From contig CP016211.1 in assembly GCA_001931535.1 (NCBI GenBank), positions 6,183,573-6,247,572 of the forward strand: a stretch of 64,000 nt of DNA, read 5' to 3'. The position numbers and the translations under genes were made by a program. Position 1 is the first letter of the stretch; each line of letters begins with the position of its first letter. Under the pieces are notes generated by a model. It made no database searches and was not told where the DNA came from. It was given only the letters and a program-made list of their open reading frames with translations. This document shows, one piece after another, positions 29,292 to 37,275 of this stretch. The stretch is from Minicystis rosea. Lineage in GTDB: Bacteria; Myxococcota_A; Polyangia; Polyangiales; Polyangiaceae.

Positions 29292-30020
29292 TCAGCGCCG
29301 CAGCAGCGCGGCCATGCGGCTCGACACCGCCGACCCGCTGAGGAGCACGGCGCCGCCGAGCACGAGCAGCGCCACCAAGGTGAGCACCACCGTGTCGAGC
29401 CCCACGAGCGCGAGGATCCCGAGCACGACTGCGCTGATGCCCACGAGCGCCTGCATGCCCGACGTGGCCAGCGAGGCCTGACGCGTCACGTGGGCGAAGC
29501 GCTCGTGTTGAACGGGCACGCCCATCATGCTCAAGTCGACGGTCGAGCTGCTCCCGAGCAGGAGGGATCCGCCGAACACGATCACCGCGATCGGCAAGAG
29601 CACGCCCGTGCCCACGCCGATGAGCGCGAGGATGCCGAGCACGATGCCCGCCGCCCCGCCGATGATCTCCGCGCCCATGCCGCCGCCGAGCTCGGCCCGC
29701 GCATCGCTTCCATAAGCCGTCACGTCGTGGAGGAGCTGACGGTAGCGCGACGCGATCGATCCTCCCTGCGCGACCAAGGCCACGCCGAGCACGATCGTCG
29801 CGATCGACGCGAGAAATCCCGGTGAGTTGCCCGCGAGGGCGATGATCGAAAGGACGACCACCGCCACGCCGCACAGGGCCTCGGTGATCGAGCCGCCGGC
29901 CACGACCTTGAACGCTCGCTCCCGCTCCGGCGAAGTCTCGTAGCGCACGCGTGGCAGCGGCTCCCCCGGCTCCTCCCGCCGTGCGAACCGTTCACGGTCA
30001 TCCGGCCCCATCGTCGACAT
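29292..30020 (-). CDS. Polytopic membrane protein of unknown function
   Basis: A 242-residue protein with a charged N terminus (about 1-35) and three hydrophobic hairpins, six helices in all (about 38-75, 110-145 and 185-235). The Gly/Ala/Leu-Val-rich helices recall HdeD/DUF308-like small membrane repeats, but I cannot place it firmly. The ATG has GGGAGGGG upstream; a longer frame would start 57 bases earlier. It is on the same strand as skp but separated by 65 bp. Confidence 0.65.
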   Translation of the reverse strand: MSTMGPDDRERFARREEPGEPLPRVRYETSPERERAFKVVAGGSITEALCGVAVVVLSIIALAGNSPGFLASIATIVLGVALVAQGGSIASRYRQLLHDVTAYGSDARAELGGGMGAEIIGGAAGIVLGILALIGVGTGVLLPIAVIVFGGSLLLGSSSTVDLSMMGVPVQHERFAHVTRQASLATSGMQALVGISAVVLGILALVGLDTVVLTLVALLVLGGAVLLSGSAVSSRMAALLRR

Positions 30021-30343
30021 AACCCCTCCCCCTCTCCGCGTGTGCACGCATGACCGGCACGCTCGAAAGCGAGGCATGCGCTACGCCACACGGACGCGCA
30101 GCGAGCGGCCTCGACGCCGTCGAATCGCGCCTTCGGATGAGATCGATTGAGGAGGAGAGCGTGCGATCAGCGCCGGCTCGTCCGGCGCGGGGTTTGGGGC
30201 CGCTCGCGGCCCCATCGTGAACTCAGCGCCGGCTCGTCCGGCGCGGGGTTTGGGGCCGCTCGCGGCCCCATCGTGAACTCAGCGCCGGCTCGTCCGGCGC
30301 GGGGTTTGGGGCCGCTCGCGGGCCCATCGCAACAAGCGCTTTG
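30021..30343. other. Intergenic spacer with hairpin array
   Basis: About 320 bp upstream of the six-helix membrane protein gene and downstream of the Cys-rich lipoprotein gene. The right half is the 56-bp tandem array; no gene is supported. Confidence 0.6.
30167..30334. repeat. Three tandem 56-bp units, two hairpins each
   Basis: Copies at 30167-30222, 30223-30278 and 30279-30334. Each unit contains GCGCCGG-CTCGT-CCGGCGC (7-bp stem) and GGGGCCG-CTCG-CGGCCCC (7-bp stem). The first two copies are near-identical; the third has a changed second hairpin and end. The array starts just beyond the stop of the Cys-rich lipoprotein gene, so it may act as a multi-hairpin terminator or mRNA stabiliser. 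Confidence 0.85.
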
Positions 30344-31243
30344 TCACTCGCACTTGTTGGAGATGCAGTTCATGCCGGCCGGGCACGGCTTGTCGAGCGA
30401 GCACTCCGGCGCGACCTCTTCCTGCGTCTTGCACACGCCCTGATCGCAGGCGACGAAGCGGTTGTCGATCAGCTTGCACTCGGTCAGCGCCGCGCACGGA
30501 TAATGGCAATAGCCGTCGTCCTTGCAGACCTGCGGGGCCGAGCACGGCTTCGACGTGCTGCAGAGCGGCTTGGGCGAAGGATCGGGGATGCACGCATGCG
30601 CCGACCCGTCGCAAACCTCGCCGGACTTGCAGTCCGTATTCGCGTTGCAGCCCGTGGAGCAGAGGCCCTTCGCGCAGATCTCACCGGTCGGGCACGGGTG
30701 CGTCTCGTCGCACTCCGGGTTGTTCGTATCGGGCACGCACGCGCCGCTCTGGCACACGTAACCGGGGTCGCACGGGCTCTGCTCGCTGCAACCCGGGACG
30801 CACGCGCCGTCGAAGCACACCTTCCCCGGCCCGCATTCGTAGCTGAAGTTGCAGCCCGAAATGCAGAGGCCCATCACGCACGTCAGGCCGTCTTTACAGG
30901 TGTTGTTCTCGTCGCACGGACAGGTCGCTTCCTTCGGATCGCACGGCGCGCTCCCACCGGTGCCGCCGCCCGTCCCACCCGTGCTGCCCCCGGTGGCGCC
31001 GCCCGTCCCGCCGCTCCCGCCCGATCCCGTGATCTGCGGCGTGGCCGGGTGACAGCCGTAGCCGTCACAGATCTGGCAGTTGTTCCCGTTCTCGTCGCAG
31101 CTCAGCGTGGGGTCGCCTCCGCAACCGCCGGCCGACACCGCGGCGACGAAGCCGAGCGTCGCCGCTGCGCCCAGCCATTTCGAGGCGAAGGGCAGCGAAG
31201 GGAGCGAGCCGAAGAGCTTCATGAGGGGGGAGCGCAAAGTCAT
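30344..31243 (-). CDS. Cys-rich surface lipoprotein
   Basis: A 299-residue exported lipoprotein. A long signal region ends in SAGGC (lipid Cys near 40). A Gly/Thr-rich spacer of about 35 residues (about 75-105) leads to seven or more Cys-rich modules of the form C-x-x-G-x-x-C-x-x-G-x-C, resembling EGF/Dickkopf-like or myxobacterial Cys-rich repeat proteins. It should sit on the outer surface, stabilised by disulfides. I chose the ATG at 31243 for its GGAGG site. No enzymatic domain is seen. Confidence 0.75.
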   Translation of the reverse strand: MTLRSPLMKLFGSLPSLPFASKWLGAAATLGFVAAVSAGGCGGDPTLSCDENGNNCQICDGYGCHPATPQITGSGGSGGTGGATGGSTGGTGGGTGGSAPCDPKEATCPCDENNTCKDGLTCVMGLCISGCNFSYECGPGKVCFDGACVPGCSEQSPCDPGYVCQSGACVPDTNNPECDETHPCPTGEICAKGLCSTGCNANTDCKSGEVCDGSAHACIPDPSPKPLCSTSKPCSAPQVCKDDGYCHYPCAALTECKLIDNRFVACDQGVCKTQEEVAPECSLDKPCPAGMNCISNKCE

Positions 31244-31491
31244 CGAATCCTCCAAGGGCGCGCTCCCAGTCATATCATGGCCTGTGCCGCCCGGCGGACG
31301 CCCCGAGAAATCCCGGAGGATCCTGGCTCACATCACCGGTCGTGAATGCCCGTTCACGCGGTCTCGTCGGCTTCCGTTCACGCACCGAGGCGGATGCGCG
31401 CGGCCCGCGCTCGATGACGAAGCGAAAATGGTGAGGGAATCGAGGACAGCGGGGCAGCGAGGACACGGGGCCTCGCTGCCCGGGTCGCGTG

Positions 31492-33129
31492 TCAGATCAC
31501 GCCGAACTTCTTGCCGACCTTCTCGAAGGCGTCGAGCGCCCGATCGAGGTGCACGCGCTCGTGCGTCGCCATGTAGCTCGTACGCAGCACCTGCTGCTTC
31601 GGCGCGACACCCGGCGTGATGAAGGGGTTCACGTAGATGGAGTAGTCGTCGAGCAGCGACTTCCACATCATGATCGTCTTCATGTCGTCGCGGATGTAGA
31701 TGGGGATGACCGCGGTCTCCGTCTTCCCCAGCTCGAAGCCGAGCCGCTTGAGCTCGTTGCGCATGTACGTGAAGTTCTCGCGCAGCTTCTCCTGACGCCA
31801 GGGCTCCTGCTCCATGAGCTCGAGCGACACCATCGCGGCGGCCACGCACGGCGGCGCGGCGCTCGCCGCGAAGAGGAAGCTGTACGCAAAGTGCTGCACG
31901 TAATCGAGCACCTTGCGATCGCCGACCAGCCACCCGCCGATCGAGGCCAGCGACTTCGAGAACGTGCCGCCGATGAGATCGACCTGATCCGCGATGCCGA
32001 AGTGCGCCGCCGTGCCGCGGCCGCCCGGCCCGATGACGCCGAGCGCGTGCGCGTCGTCGACGAGGATGCGGGCCTTGTGCTTCTTCACCACCTCGACGAT
32101 GGGCGGCAGGTTGGCGATCTCACCCTGCGCGCTGAACACGCCGTCGGTCACGACCAGCGCGCCCTCGGTGTCCGCGAGCTCGGAGAGGGCCTGATCGAGC
32201 GCCGCCGGATCGCTGTGCTTGTAGCGGACCATGCGCGCGCCCGCGGCCTGCGCCAGACGGACGCCGTCGTAGATCGACGCGTGGTCGTCCTTGTCGATCA
32301 CGGCCACGCTCTTCTTGTTGCTGAGGAGGGCGGAGATGGTGGCGATGTTCACCTGGTAGCCGGTGGTGAAGACGAGCCCCGCTTCCTTGCCGTGGTAAGC
32401 GGCGAGCTTGTCCTCGAGCTCCTTGTGGAGCTTCATCGTCCCGTTCACGAGGCGCGAGCCGGTCATGCTCGTGCCGTACTTGTCGATGGCGGCCTGCGCG
32501 GCCTCGCGCACCTTCGGGTGCGTGGTCAGGCCCAGGTAGTTGTTCGACCCGAGCATGATGACCTTGCGGCCTTCGAGCTGCGCCTCCGGCCCGTTGTTGA
32601 AATCGAGCGGGCGGAAGAACGGGTAGACGCCCATCGACCGCGCGTTGTCCGCGGTCATGAACTTGAAGCACTTCTCGAACACGTCGCGGCCGCCGATGCG
32701 CGACAGCGACGTACGCGCCGCCATCTGGCTCTTGAGCTGCTGCTCGTCGCTCGTCATCGCCACGGCCGCGCCGTTGGTCGCGCCCGCGCTGACGGGCGCC
32801 GGGCTCTCGACGACCGGCGCGTGCGCCTTGCCGTTCGTTGCGGGCGCTTCGGTGGCGGGGCGCACCGCGGCGCCGTTGGTCCTCAGCGTGGGCGCGCCGG
32901 TCGTGTCGGGCTCGCCCTCGAGCGCCGGATCGATCGTCGGCAGCGCGTGACCATTGAGGATGATGCTGAACGCCTCCGTCATCGGCGCGCGCGCGGCCTC
33001 GAGGCGGGCGCGCGCGTCCATCACGCCCGTGGCCAGGCGCATCACGGTGTCGTTGCTGACGAGGCGCAGCACTGCGCCGGAAGAGGCGATCTTCTTCCCC
33101 CGCTCGACGAGACGATCTTTCAGGCTCAT
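31492..33129 (-). CDS. Alpha-oxoamine synthase (serine-palmitoyltransferase/KBL-like) with N-terminal extension
   Basis: A 545-residue PLP enzyme that condenses an amino acid with an acyl-CoA. The core (about 160-545) has MLGSNNYLGL, the DDAHALG aspartate/histidine (359-361) and the PLP Lys392 in GGTFSKSLASIGG. Residues about 1-160 are an extra helical and Ala/Pro/Asn-rich region not found in BioF or KBL. Serine palmitoyltransferase is my preferred call because sphingolipids occur in this group, but glycine C-acetyltransferase or BioF-like roles are not excluded. It is divergent from the sigma-54 regulator. The ATG at 33129 has GGGAG upstream. Confidence 0.8.
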   Translation of the reverse strand: MSLKDRLVERGKKIASSGAVLRLVSNDTVMRLATGVMDARARLEAARAPMTEAFSIILNGHALPTIDPALEGEPDTTGAPTLRTNGAAVRPATEAPATNGKAHAPVVESPAPVSAGATNGAAVAMTSDEQQLKSQMAARTSLSRIGGRDVFEKCFKFMTADNARSMGVYPFFRPLDFNNGPEAQLEGRKVIMLGSNNYLGLTTHPKVREAAQAAIDKYGTSMTGSRLVNGTMKLHKELEDKLAAYHGKEAGLVFTTGYQVNIATISALLSNKKSVAVIDKDDHASIYDGVRLAQAAGARMVRYKHSDPAALDQALSELADTEGALVVTDGVFSAQGEIANLPPIVEVVKKHKARILVDDAHALGVIGPGGRGTAAHFGIADQVDLIGGTFSKSLASIGGWLVGDRKVLDYVQHFAYSFLFAASAAPPCVAAAMVSLELMEQEPWRQEKLRENFTYMRNELKRLGFELGKTETAVIPIYIRDDMKTIMMWKSLLDDYSIYVNPFITPGVAPKQQVLRTSYMATHERVHLDRALDAFEKVGKKFGVI

Positions 33130-33352
33130 GCAAGGCTCCCTGACCAGCTCCGCCCACAGAAGTGCGGGCGGAACGAGGACGGGCGGCGGAATGGCAGCCC
33201 CGCGCGCCTGCGTCAATCGCGCGATCGCAGCGGAAGCTGTGCGATCTTTTGCGCATCGCGAGGCGCGCTACGCACCCGCGCCCGAGGGTGGCTCGTCGCA
33301 CGACCACCACGCCCGCGAACCACGCACGATGTCCTGTAGTTTGTATCGGATC

Positions 33353-33366
33353 CGCAACTCGTTGCG
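33353..33366. promoter_or_regulatory. Short dyad upstream of sigma-54 activator
   Basis: CGCAAC-TC-GTTGCG, a 6-bp perfect dyad 45 bp before the regulator ATG, within the 280-bp divergent spacer. Possible operator (autoregulation); inferred from symmetry only. Confidence 0.3.
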
Positions 33367-33410
33367 TAGCGGCCGGGGCAGGTGTAAGAAAAGTTTGCGA
33401 GGATCCCCCC

Positions 33411-34772
33411 ATGCGCCGCGTTTTGGTCGCCGACGACGAAGAGAACCTCAGGTTGGTGGTGCGCACCTTCCTCAAGCGCGAGGGCTACGAGGTCGAGGTC
33501 GCAGCCACCGGCGAAGAGGCGCTCGCGCTCGTGGAGACGTTCGGACCGGACGTGATCCTCACCGACGTGCGCATGCCCAAGATGGGCGGGCTCGATCTCT
33601 TGGCCACGCTCAAAGCGAAGGGGATCGACAGCACCGTCATCGTGATGAGCGCGTACGGCAACGTCGATCTCGCGCTCGAAGCCATCAAGGCCGGTGCCTA
33701 CGACTACATCCAAAAGCCCTTCAAGGCCGAGGAGGTCGTGCTCACGCTCCGCAAGGCCGAGGAGCGCGAGGCCCTGCGCCGCGAGAACCGCGCGCTCCGG
33801 CAGGAGATCCGCAAAGAGAACCTCTTCGAGGACATCCTCGCCAAGAGCCCGCCGATGCAGGCGATCTTCAAGACCATCTCCAAGGTCGCCGACTACAAGA
33901 CGACGGCGCTCATCACCGGCGAGAGCGGCGTGGGCAAGGAGCTCGTGGCGCGCGCCATCCATCGTCGCTCGAACCGGCGCGGCGGCCCGTTCATCGCGGT
34001 CAACTGCGGCGCCATCCCCGAGACGCTCTTGGAGAGCGAGCTCTTCGGTTACAAGAAGGGCGCCTTCACCGACGCCAGCGTCGATCGCGCCGGCCTCTTC
34101 GAGCAGGCCAATCACGGCACGCTCCTCCTCGACGAGATCGGCGAGCTGCCGCTCCCGCTTCAAGTGAAGCTCCTCCGCGTCCTCCAAGAGGAGACGATTC
34201 GCAAGCTCGGCGACAACAAGGACATCAAGGTCGACGTCCGCATCATCGCCGCGACGCACCGCGATCTCTCGGCCGAGACCCAAGCCGGCCGCTTCCGCGA
34301 AGACCTTTATTATCGCATCAACGTCCTGCCCATCGCGATTCCGCCGCTCCGCGATCGCCGCGAGGACATTCCCATCCTCATCGACCATTTCGTGGCCCGC
34401 AACAACGCGCGCTTCGGCATCAACATCCGCGGCCTCACCGCGGAGGCACGCCGATTCCTCCTCGAATACCACTGGCCCGGCAACGTCCGCGAGCTGGAGA
34501 ACACCATCGAGCGCGCCATGGTGCTGGCCGAGAAAGACACCATCGACGTCGACGATCTCCCCGAGCGCGTGCGCGAAGCGAAGGACCCGATTCAACTCCA
34601 CCTCACGAGCGGAGAGCTGTCGATCAAGAAGACCGCGCGCGTGATCGAGGAGATCTTGATTCGACGGGCCCTTACGAAGACGAAGGGCAATCGCACCCGC
34701 GCCGCCGAGGTGCTGGAGATCAGCCACCGCGCGCTGCTTTACAAGATCAAGGATTACCGAATCGACATGTGA
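33411..34772 (+). CDS. NtrC-family sigma-54 response regulator
   Basis: A 453-residue activator. The receiver domain (1-115) has Asp52 in ILTDVRMPKMGG. The AAA+ domain (about 145-370) has Walker A GESGVGKE (170-177), the sigma-54 contact loop GAFTDA (217-222) and Walker B TLLLDEIGE. A Fis-type helix-turn-helix ends the protein (NRTRAAEVLEISHRALLYKIKDY). It should activate sigma-54 promoters when phosphorylated. No cognate kinase is adjacent; the hybrid kinase at 24 kb is one candidate partner but this is not shown. Confidence 0.96.
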   Translation: MRRVLVADDEENLRLVVRTFLKREGYEVEVAATGEEALALVETFGPDVILTDVRMPKMGGLDLLATLKAKGIDSTVIVMSAYGNVDLALEAIKAGAYDYIQKPFKAEEVVLTLRKAEEREALRRENRALRQEIRKENLFEDILAKSPPMQAIFKTISKVADYKTTALITGESGVGKELVARAIHRRSNRRGGPFIAVNCGAIPETLLESELFGYKKGAFTDASVDRAGLFEQANHGTLLLDEIGELPLPLQVKLLRVLQEETIRKLGDNKDIKVDVRIIAATHRDLSAETQAGRFREDLYYRINVLPIAIPPLRDRREDIPILIDHFVARNNARFGINIRGLTAEARRFLLEYHWPGNVRELENTIERAMVLAEKDTIDVDDLPERVREAKDPIQLHLTSGELSIKKTARVIEEILIRRALTKTKGNRTRAAEVLEISHRALLYKIKDYRIDM

Positions 34773-34778
34773 TGGTGA

Positions 34779-34830
34779 GAGGGCGCCGCGGCTTGCCTGG
34801 TCGGAGCCGGCGCCCTCTGCAAGCCGCGGC
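34779..34830. terminator. Interleaved hairpins (A-B-A'-B') after the activator gene
   Basis: A (34779-34788) pairs with A' (34810-34819) over 10 bp; B (34787-34797) pairs with B' (34820-34830) over 11 bp. The order A-B-A'-B' means the two stems cannot nest: they are either alternatives or a pseudoknot. It begins 6 bp past the regulator stop. Possibly a terminator or 3' RNA switch. Confidence 0.6.
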
Positions 34831-34860
34831 GGCGGCGAATCATCGAGGTGATTCGGGTGG

Positions 34861-35436
34861 TCAGGGCTGGTGACAAGAGGCGGGCACGGAGCAAGCGCCG
34901 CCGGCGACTGGGCAGCGCTCGTCGACGAGCTCGAACACGGCGCGGACCTCCGGGTCCTCGATCTGCTCGATGCACTCGGTCGGGCGCGGCGTCGCACCGA
35001 AGCACAGCGAGGTCACGTCGATGTTGTCCAGCTCGTTCGAGCCGTTGCTGCGCTGGCAGAGCCGAGCGCGGCAGGCGTACTCCCGTCCGAGGAGCACGGG
35101 ACAGTCGTCGTCGCTGTCGCACACCGCGAGCCGGCAGCGAGTAGCGTCCGTCGACCAAGCACCATGGTCGCCGAAGCCGGCCACGGCGCAGATGTTCACG
35201 AACCGGCCGACGAAGTAGCTGTACCAGACCGGAGCGTCGTCGCAAGTCGCGGGCGGCGTAGTCCCGAGCTCGGGCTCCAACTGACACACGCCGTCGTCGC
35301 ACACCAAAGCGAACTTGGCGCCCGTGGTGTCCCGGAGCTGTGCAGGATTGTCGGGCGCACAGGCGGGCAGCGCGAGAAGAAATGGGAGCGTAAAGAGGAT
35401 ATCGGCAGAGATGGATCGTCCTATGTTCTCGACCAT
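34861..35436 (-). CDS. Small Cys-rich lipoprotein
   Basis: A 191-residue exported protein. The signal ends LLALPAC (lipid Cys near 23), followed by a Cys-rich body with CDDGVCQLEPELG, CRLAVCDSDDDCPVL and CSVPASCHQP segments; Cys pairs suggest disulfides. No enzyme motif. The start is the ATG at 35436; an in-frame longer frame runs to 35559 but is not signal-like. It is the last chromosomal gene before the mobile block. Confidence 0.6.
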   Translation of the reverse strand: MVENIGRSISADILFTLPFLLALPACAPDNPAQLRDTTGAKFALVCDDGVCQLEPELGTTPPATCDDAPVWYSYFVGRFVNICAVAGFGDHGAWSTDATRCRLAVCDSDDDCPVLLGREYACRARLCQRSNGSNELDNIDVTSLCFGATPRPTECIEQIEDPEVRAVFELVDERCPVAGGACSVPASCHQP

Positions 35437-35606
35437 GGGCTCATGTTGGGCGAGCCCGCCGCCAAAGACAAGACACCGATTGCCCCTCTGTGGATCCCGG
35501 TACGAGCTTGTGGCTCGAAGGCCCACTCGGGCCAACGACGAATGCCATCGGCCAGACACGGGGGCACAGCGCCTCGAGCGTCCTCACGACTCGACGTGAC
35601 ACCGGA

Positions 35607-35631
35607 GGGAGCGCGCAAAACGCGCTCTCCC
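35607..35631. terminator. GC-rich hairpin in the mobile-block flank
   Basis: A stem around the 5-base loop CAAAA (GCGCG/CGCGC extended outward with one wobble). It lies in the unclaimed 255 bp between the lipoprotein gene start and the first IS copy, and belongs to no obvious gene end. Confidence 0.3.
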
Positions 35632-35695
35632 GAGAGCCAGCCTCGTGCGGGGCTCCGCGAATCCAACCTGTCGCCGCAGACGGGAGGTCTACTAG

Positions 35696-37273
35696 TACTA
35701 CAGCAGCACCTGGACAACAGCGTTCCCGGCTCAAGGGATCCAGCCCATGAGCACCTCCTCACCAGCAGAGCGCCCTCTGCCGAAGCTCGATGCCTTCGGA
35801 GAGGATTTCACCGCCTTCCACGCACGTTTTGCCTCGCTGTTCGCGCGGAGCGAGCCCCGCAGGAAGGCGGTTCAGTACGTGCGCACGCTGATGGGGCCGG
35901 TTGAACGGCGTAACGGCTGGCAGATGGCCGAAGCCATGGGCGACCGGAGGCCGGATGCCGTGCAGCGCTTGCTCTGCCACGCGACGTGGAGTGCGCGCGA
36001 CGCGCGTGATCGCTTGATGGATTTCTCGGTCGAGCAGTTCGGTGATCCGGAAGGCATCGGCATCCTCGACGACACCGGCTTCATCAAGAAGGGGAGCGCG
36101 TCTGTCGGCGTGCAACGGCAATACAGCGGCACGGCCGGCAAGATCGAGAATTGTCAGATCGGCGTCTTCCTCGGCTACGACAGCGAGCGCGGGCAGGTGT
36201 TGCTCGACCGCGCGCTCTATCTGCCCACGTCGTGGTGCGAGGATGCCGCGCGTCGCAAGGCCGCGCATGTGCCCAAGGGCGTGCGATTTCACACCAAGCC
36301 CGAGCTCGGCTTGCGCATGCTGCGCCGAGCCTGGCGTCGAGGCGTCCCGATGGCCTGGATCACCGCCGATGAAGCGTATGGCGATGATGGTGCCTTCCGC
36401 GCGGCGCTCGACAAGGCCGAGCGGCGCTACGTGCTCTGCGTCTCCTCGAGCACGAAGGCGTGGGCCACGGTGCTGAACGCCGTCGCCGCAGCCGAAGCCG
36501 ACCGACCACGCATGGGTCGGCCGCGCACGCGCTTCTGGCTCCTGCCCGGCGTCGCACGTCCCCAGAGCGTCAAGACCATTGTGGCCTCTTGGCCAGCGAC
36601 GCAGTGGCACCGCTTAGCTCTTCAGCAAGGCGAGAAGGGACCCATCGAATACGACTGGGCCTGCGCACGGGTGACCGAACGACGCAAGCGCCGCCCTGCA
36701 CGTGAGAGTTGGCTCTTGGCGCGCCGCTCGATCAAAAATACCGCCGAAGTGGCCTACTACCTGTCCAACGCGGGGGCCGCGACGACACTGGAGACTCTCG
36801 CCCGCGTGGCCTCACGTCGATACACGATCGAGCAGTGTTTCGAAGAGGCCAAGGATGACGTCGGCCTCGATCAGTACGAAGTACGCACGTGGCCGAGCTG
36901 GCATCGACATGTGACGCTGACGATGATGGCACTCGCGTGGCTGGCATCCATCCGCGCGAAGCTGCGCGATCCATCCTCGACGCTTTCCTGCGCGTTGGAG
37001 GAGCAACCCGCGCAGCTCGTGCCGGGGAAAAAAGCCGCATAACCAGGCCACCGACCCGAGCCATGCGGAGGGCACCCTGGTCGCTCTCCGAGGCGCGTCG
37101 GCTGATGGGCTTGGCCTCACCGCTGCCGGCCTACTCGCGCGAGCTGGCGTGGGTCTGGATGCTCTGGCGGCGCGACCGGCGCGCCGCTGCGCGACGAAGT
37201 CACTACCGACGCCGCCGCCATCGTCCTTCCGCGCGAGCCCCCTGAGCAAGGCTACCGATGTGCTGCTGTAGTA
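35696..37273 (+). mobile_element. IS701-family insertion sequence, copy 1
   Basis: 1,578-bp element bounded by TACTACAGCAGCAC inverted ends (14 perfect bases) and flanked by CTAG on both sides (35692-35695 and 37274-37277), the 4-bp target duplication typical of IS701. It holds one transposase gene. Matching positions in copy 2 are 3,263 bp downstream in the same orientation. Confidence 0.93.
35747..37042 (+). CDS. IS701-family transposase, copy 1
   Basis: A 431-residue DDE transposase. The first acidic residue lies in GILDDTGFIKKG, followed by the family-typical GVQRQYSGTAGKIENCQIGV. The second Asp is in TADEAYGDDGAF and the Glu in EQCFEEAKDDVGLDQYEVR. The protein is intact and its translation is identical to that of copy 2, so transposition or duplication was recent. 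Confidence 0.95.
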   Translation: MSTSSPAERPLPKLDAFGEDFTAFHARFASLFARSEPRRKAVQYVRTLMGPVERRNGWQMAEAMGDRRPDAVQRLLCHATWSARDARDRLMDFSVEQFGDPEGIGILDDTGFIKKGSASVGVQRQYSGTAGKIENCQIGVFLGYDSERGQVLLDRALYLPTSWCEDAARRKAAHVPKGVRFHTKPELGLRMLRRAWRRGVPMAWITADEAYGDDGAFRAALDKAERRYVLCVSSSTKAWATVLNAVAAAEADRPRMGRPRTRFWLLPGVARPQSVKTIVASWPATQWHRLALQQGEKGPIEYDWACARVTERRKRRPARESWLLARRSIKNTAEVAYYLSNAGAATTLETLARVASRRYTIEQCFEEAKDDVGLDQYEVRTWPSWHRHVTLTMMALAWLASIRAKLRDPSSTLSCALEEQPAQLVPGKKAA

Positions 37274-37275
37274 CT

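Noticed and set aside
30167..30334. CRISPR repeats
   Set aside because: Only three directly abutting copies with internal hairpins; no spacers.
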